This document shows, piece after piece, positions 62,676-64,000 of a stretch of DNA of 64,000 bases. The DNA is from Gammaproteobacteria bacterium. Its GTDB lineage: Bacteria; Pseudomonadota; Gammaproteobacteria; Burkholderiales; Nitrosomonadaceae. The stretch spans positions 930,001-994,000 of the forward strand of contig CP054179.1 of the NCBI GenBank assembly GCA_015709615.1, given 5' to 3'. The translations under genes and the position numbers were made by a program. The notes under the pieces are model-generated. The model saw only the letters and a program-made list of their open reading frames with translations, was not told the DNA's origin and searched no databases. Numbering within the stretch: the first letter of the stretch is position 1; every line of letters begins with the position of its first letter.

Positions 62676-63401
62676 ATGAAACAGAATAAGACCAGACATA
62701 GTGTACTTTCATTAACCGCAGCCGCTCTGCTGATGAGCGCCGCACCCGGCAGCGCAACGGCCGGCATGGACCCGTTCGTCGGGGAAATCAGTTACGTGGC
62801 GTTTAATTATGCGCCCGAAGGGTGGTTGCAATGCGACGGGCAAGTATTACCCATCAATCAGTACAATGCGCTTTTTTCCTTGATCGGCAACACTTACGGC
62901 GGTAACGGCAGCACAACTTTCGCACTGCCCGATATGCGCGGCAGGGTGCCGGTGCACCGCGGGCAGCATCCGGGCGGCTCGATGTTTACGTTGGGGCAGA
63001 CCGGCGGCGCGGAAAACACCGCGTTAACCGTCAACAATCTGCCCGCGCATAACCACACAGCTACCGCCACCTCGGTATCCACATCAGCGGTCGCGCCGGG
63101 CGCCAGCGCCACGTCGACGTTGAAAGCGGTAAACAGCGACGCCGACCAGAAAAACGCCGGCGGTAATTCGCTGGCCAACGCCAAAGGATTAAATTCGAAT
63201 TACTCCGCCGCCGCGCCGAATGTCAACATGAACGCGGCTTCGATCGAAACCACGCTGAGCGGACTCGGCATCACCACCACAACCAATACCAACGTCAGTA
63301 TCGGTTCAACCGGCAATTCCCAGCCATTCTCGATCATGCCGCCGTATACCGTGGTGAACTGCATCATCGCGTGGCAAGGTATTTATCCGCCACGGCCGTA
63401 A
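62676..63401 (+). CDS. Phage tail collar / microcystin-dependent (MdpB-type) protein
   Basis: 241 residues. A signal-like N-terminus (LTAAALLMSAAPGSATA) is unusual, since most family members lack one. The collar domain follows: FVGEISYVAFNYAPEGWLQCDGQVLPINQYNALFSLIGNTYGGNGSTTFALPDMRGRVPVH. The Ala/Ser/Thr-rich middle ends in SQPFSIMPPYTVVNCIIAWQGIYPP, the standard C-terminus. Probably exported and perhaps surface-associated; no phage genes surround it. Confidence 0.9.
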   Translation: MKQNKTRHSVLSLTAAALLMSAAPGSATAGMDPFVGEISYVAFNYAPEGWLQCDGQVLPINQYNALFSLIGNTYGGNGSTTFALPDMRGRVPVHRGQHPGGSMFTLGQTGGAENTALTVNNLPAHNHTATATSVSTSAVAPGASATSTLKAVNSDADQKNAGGNSLANAKGLNSNYSAAAPNVNMNAASIETTLSGLGITTTTNTNVSIGSTGNSQPFSIMPPYTVVNCIIAWQGIYPPRP

Positions 63402-63430
63402 TTTCTACCGGAATGTACGATTGGATCGCG

Positions 63431-63475
63431 TTGGTCATGTCCGGGACGGATGGGTTCTCTGCCGGACATGACCAA
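63431..63475. terminator. Strong hairpin terminator after the tail-collar gene
   Basis: TTGGTCATGTCCGG (63431-63444) and CCGGACATGACCAA (63462-63475) pair perfectly over 14 bp with a 17-nt loop, about 30 bp after the stop. A short CCTTT follows. It may act in one or both directions. Confidence 0.7.
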
Positions 63476-63525
63476 CCTTTCCAATCCGTTGATGCCATCC
63501 GGCAACCCACTGCACCCGTAAAAAA

Positions 63526-64000
63526 ATGATCAAATCTCTTTGCATAATTCTCTGCACTACATTCTTTCTTCCCAATGCCTTCGCAAGCGTCACAGCACCT
63601 GCAAACGCAACGCTCAATGACGATCTGGACTTAAAAACCGCGCAAGCACTGCTGGCGTCCGGCGATTACGGCAACGCTTTCGACCGGTATCACACCGCCG
63701 CCGTGAATGGCCGTCATCCGCTGGCGCAATTTACTTTGGCGCTGTTTTACCAGAATGGCTGGGGGCGCGCAGCCGACCGCGAGTCCGCCTGTGAGTGGTT
63801 CGAGCAAGCGGCGCAAAACAACGTTCCGGCGGCGCAACACATGACCGGCCTGTGTTTCGAGGAAGGCGTACACCGCCCGGTCGATCCCGCAGCGGCCGCT
63901 CAATGGTTTCAGAAAGCCGCGCAAGCTGGACATTTGAATTCGTACTGCCATCTCGGCAATTTGCTGATGACCGGAAACGGCGTGGCCAGAAACCCGGCTC
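63526..64000 (+). CDS. Sel1-repeat secreted protein, cut by window end
   Basis: At least 158 residues, with the 3' end beyond the window. The N-terminus MIKSLCIILCTTFFLPNAFA is a signal peptide. Then come TPR/Sel1-like repeats: HPLAQFTLALFYQNGWGRAADRESACEWFEQAAQNN, VPAAQHMTGLCFEEGVHRPVDPAAAAQWFQKAAQAG and HLNSYCHLGNLLMTGNGVARNPA. Sel1 proteins are scaffolds for periplasmic or signalling complexes. No good SD is visible before the ATG at 63526. Separated from the collar gene by the terminator. Confidence 0.85.
   Translation, partial: MIKSLCIILCTTFFLPNAFASVTAPANATLNDDLDLKTAQALLASGDYGNAFDRYHTAAVNGRHPLAQFTLALFYQNGWGRAADRESACEWFEQAAQNNVPAAQHMTGLCFEEGVHRPVDPAAAAQWFQKAAQAGHLNSYCHLGNLLMTGNGVARNPA

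Noticed and set aside
1..64000. tRNA, rRNA, CRISPR arrays and prophage modules
   Set aside because: No T-arm-like motif in a folding context, no ribosomal RNA sequence and no regular spaced repeats were seen; the collar-type gene is isolated.

Overview
The window looks like a chromosomal piece of a betaproteobacterium, most likely a Nitrosomonas-type ammonia oxidiser. This is inferred from the exosortase-B type eps operon (epsDEFGHI, as in Methylobacillus and Nitrosomonas), the protein sequences and the heavy load of insertion sequences. No rRNA, tRNA or CRISPR array was seen.

Region 1 (1-17075) is an IS-rich accessory stretch. It holds three paralogous secreted proteins of unknown function (1342-2427, 10033-11373, 14753-16123), all on the minus strand. 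They are separated by intact, broken and relic IS3, IS5 and IS481 elements. A housekeeping block lies among them: mannose-1-phosphate guanylyltransferase (manC), an Orn/Lys/Arg decarboxylase, a secreted cyclophilin and a DUF6629 membrane protein. Upstream of the second paralogue there is a sigma-54-like promoter, a canonical cyclic-di-GMP-I riboswitch and a hairpin that would hide the ribosome binding site. An intact IS481 element with a 7-bp target duplication has landed inside that hairpin.

Region 2 (17079-34508) is a minus-strand exopolysaccharide operon with many overlapping stops and starts. It encodes asparagine-synthase-type amidotransferase, acyltransferase, heparinase II/III-type lyase, GDP-mannose dehydrogenase, two methyltransferases, glycosyltransferases, an SDR epimerase and an apparently complete GDP-D-glycero-D-manno-heptose pathway. 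Part of that pathway is a three-domain fusion (guanylyltransferase, phosphatase and an unexplained P-loop kinase). An IS5 copy separates a GT2 glycosyltransferase from the rest.

Region 3 (34864-46714) continues the polysaccharide theme. It has a sulfatase-like protein paired with a TagD-type cytidylyltransferase, a Wzx flippase, a Wzy polymerase/ligase, and epsI-epsH-epsG-epsF-epsE-epsD (exosortase B, kinase-like EpsG, Wzz-like EpsF, Wza-like EpsE, lipoprotein isomerase EpsD). Together with manC and algD the cluster could make a polymer containing mannuronate and heptose, export it by a Wzx/Wzy-type route, and trim it with the lyase.

Region 4 (47141-64000) is mostly core genome: a zinc alcohol dehydrogenase, a 1304-residue CheB-CheR-PAS-GGDEF-EAL protein, a cupin, rpmE, rho, trxA, an fbpABC iron transporter with a possible Fur box, a DUF3750-like protein, two GTPases, a phage-tail-collar protein and a Sel1-repeat protein cut by the window end. 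Cyclic-di-GMP links three places: the riboswitch, the GGDEF/EAL protein, and an MshEN-like domain at the N-terminus of EpsG.
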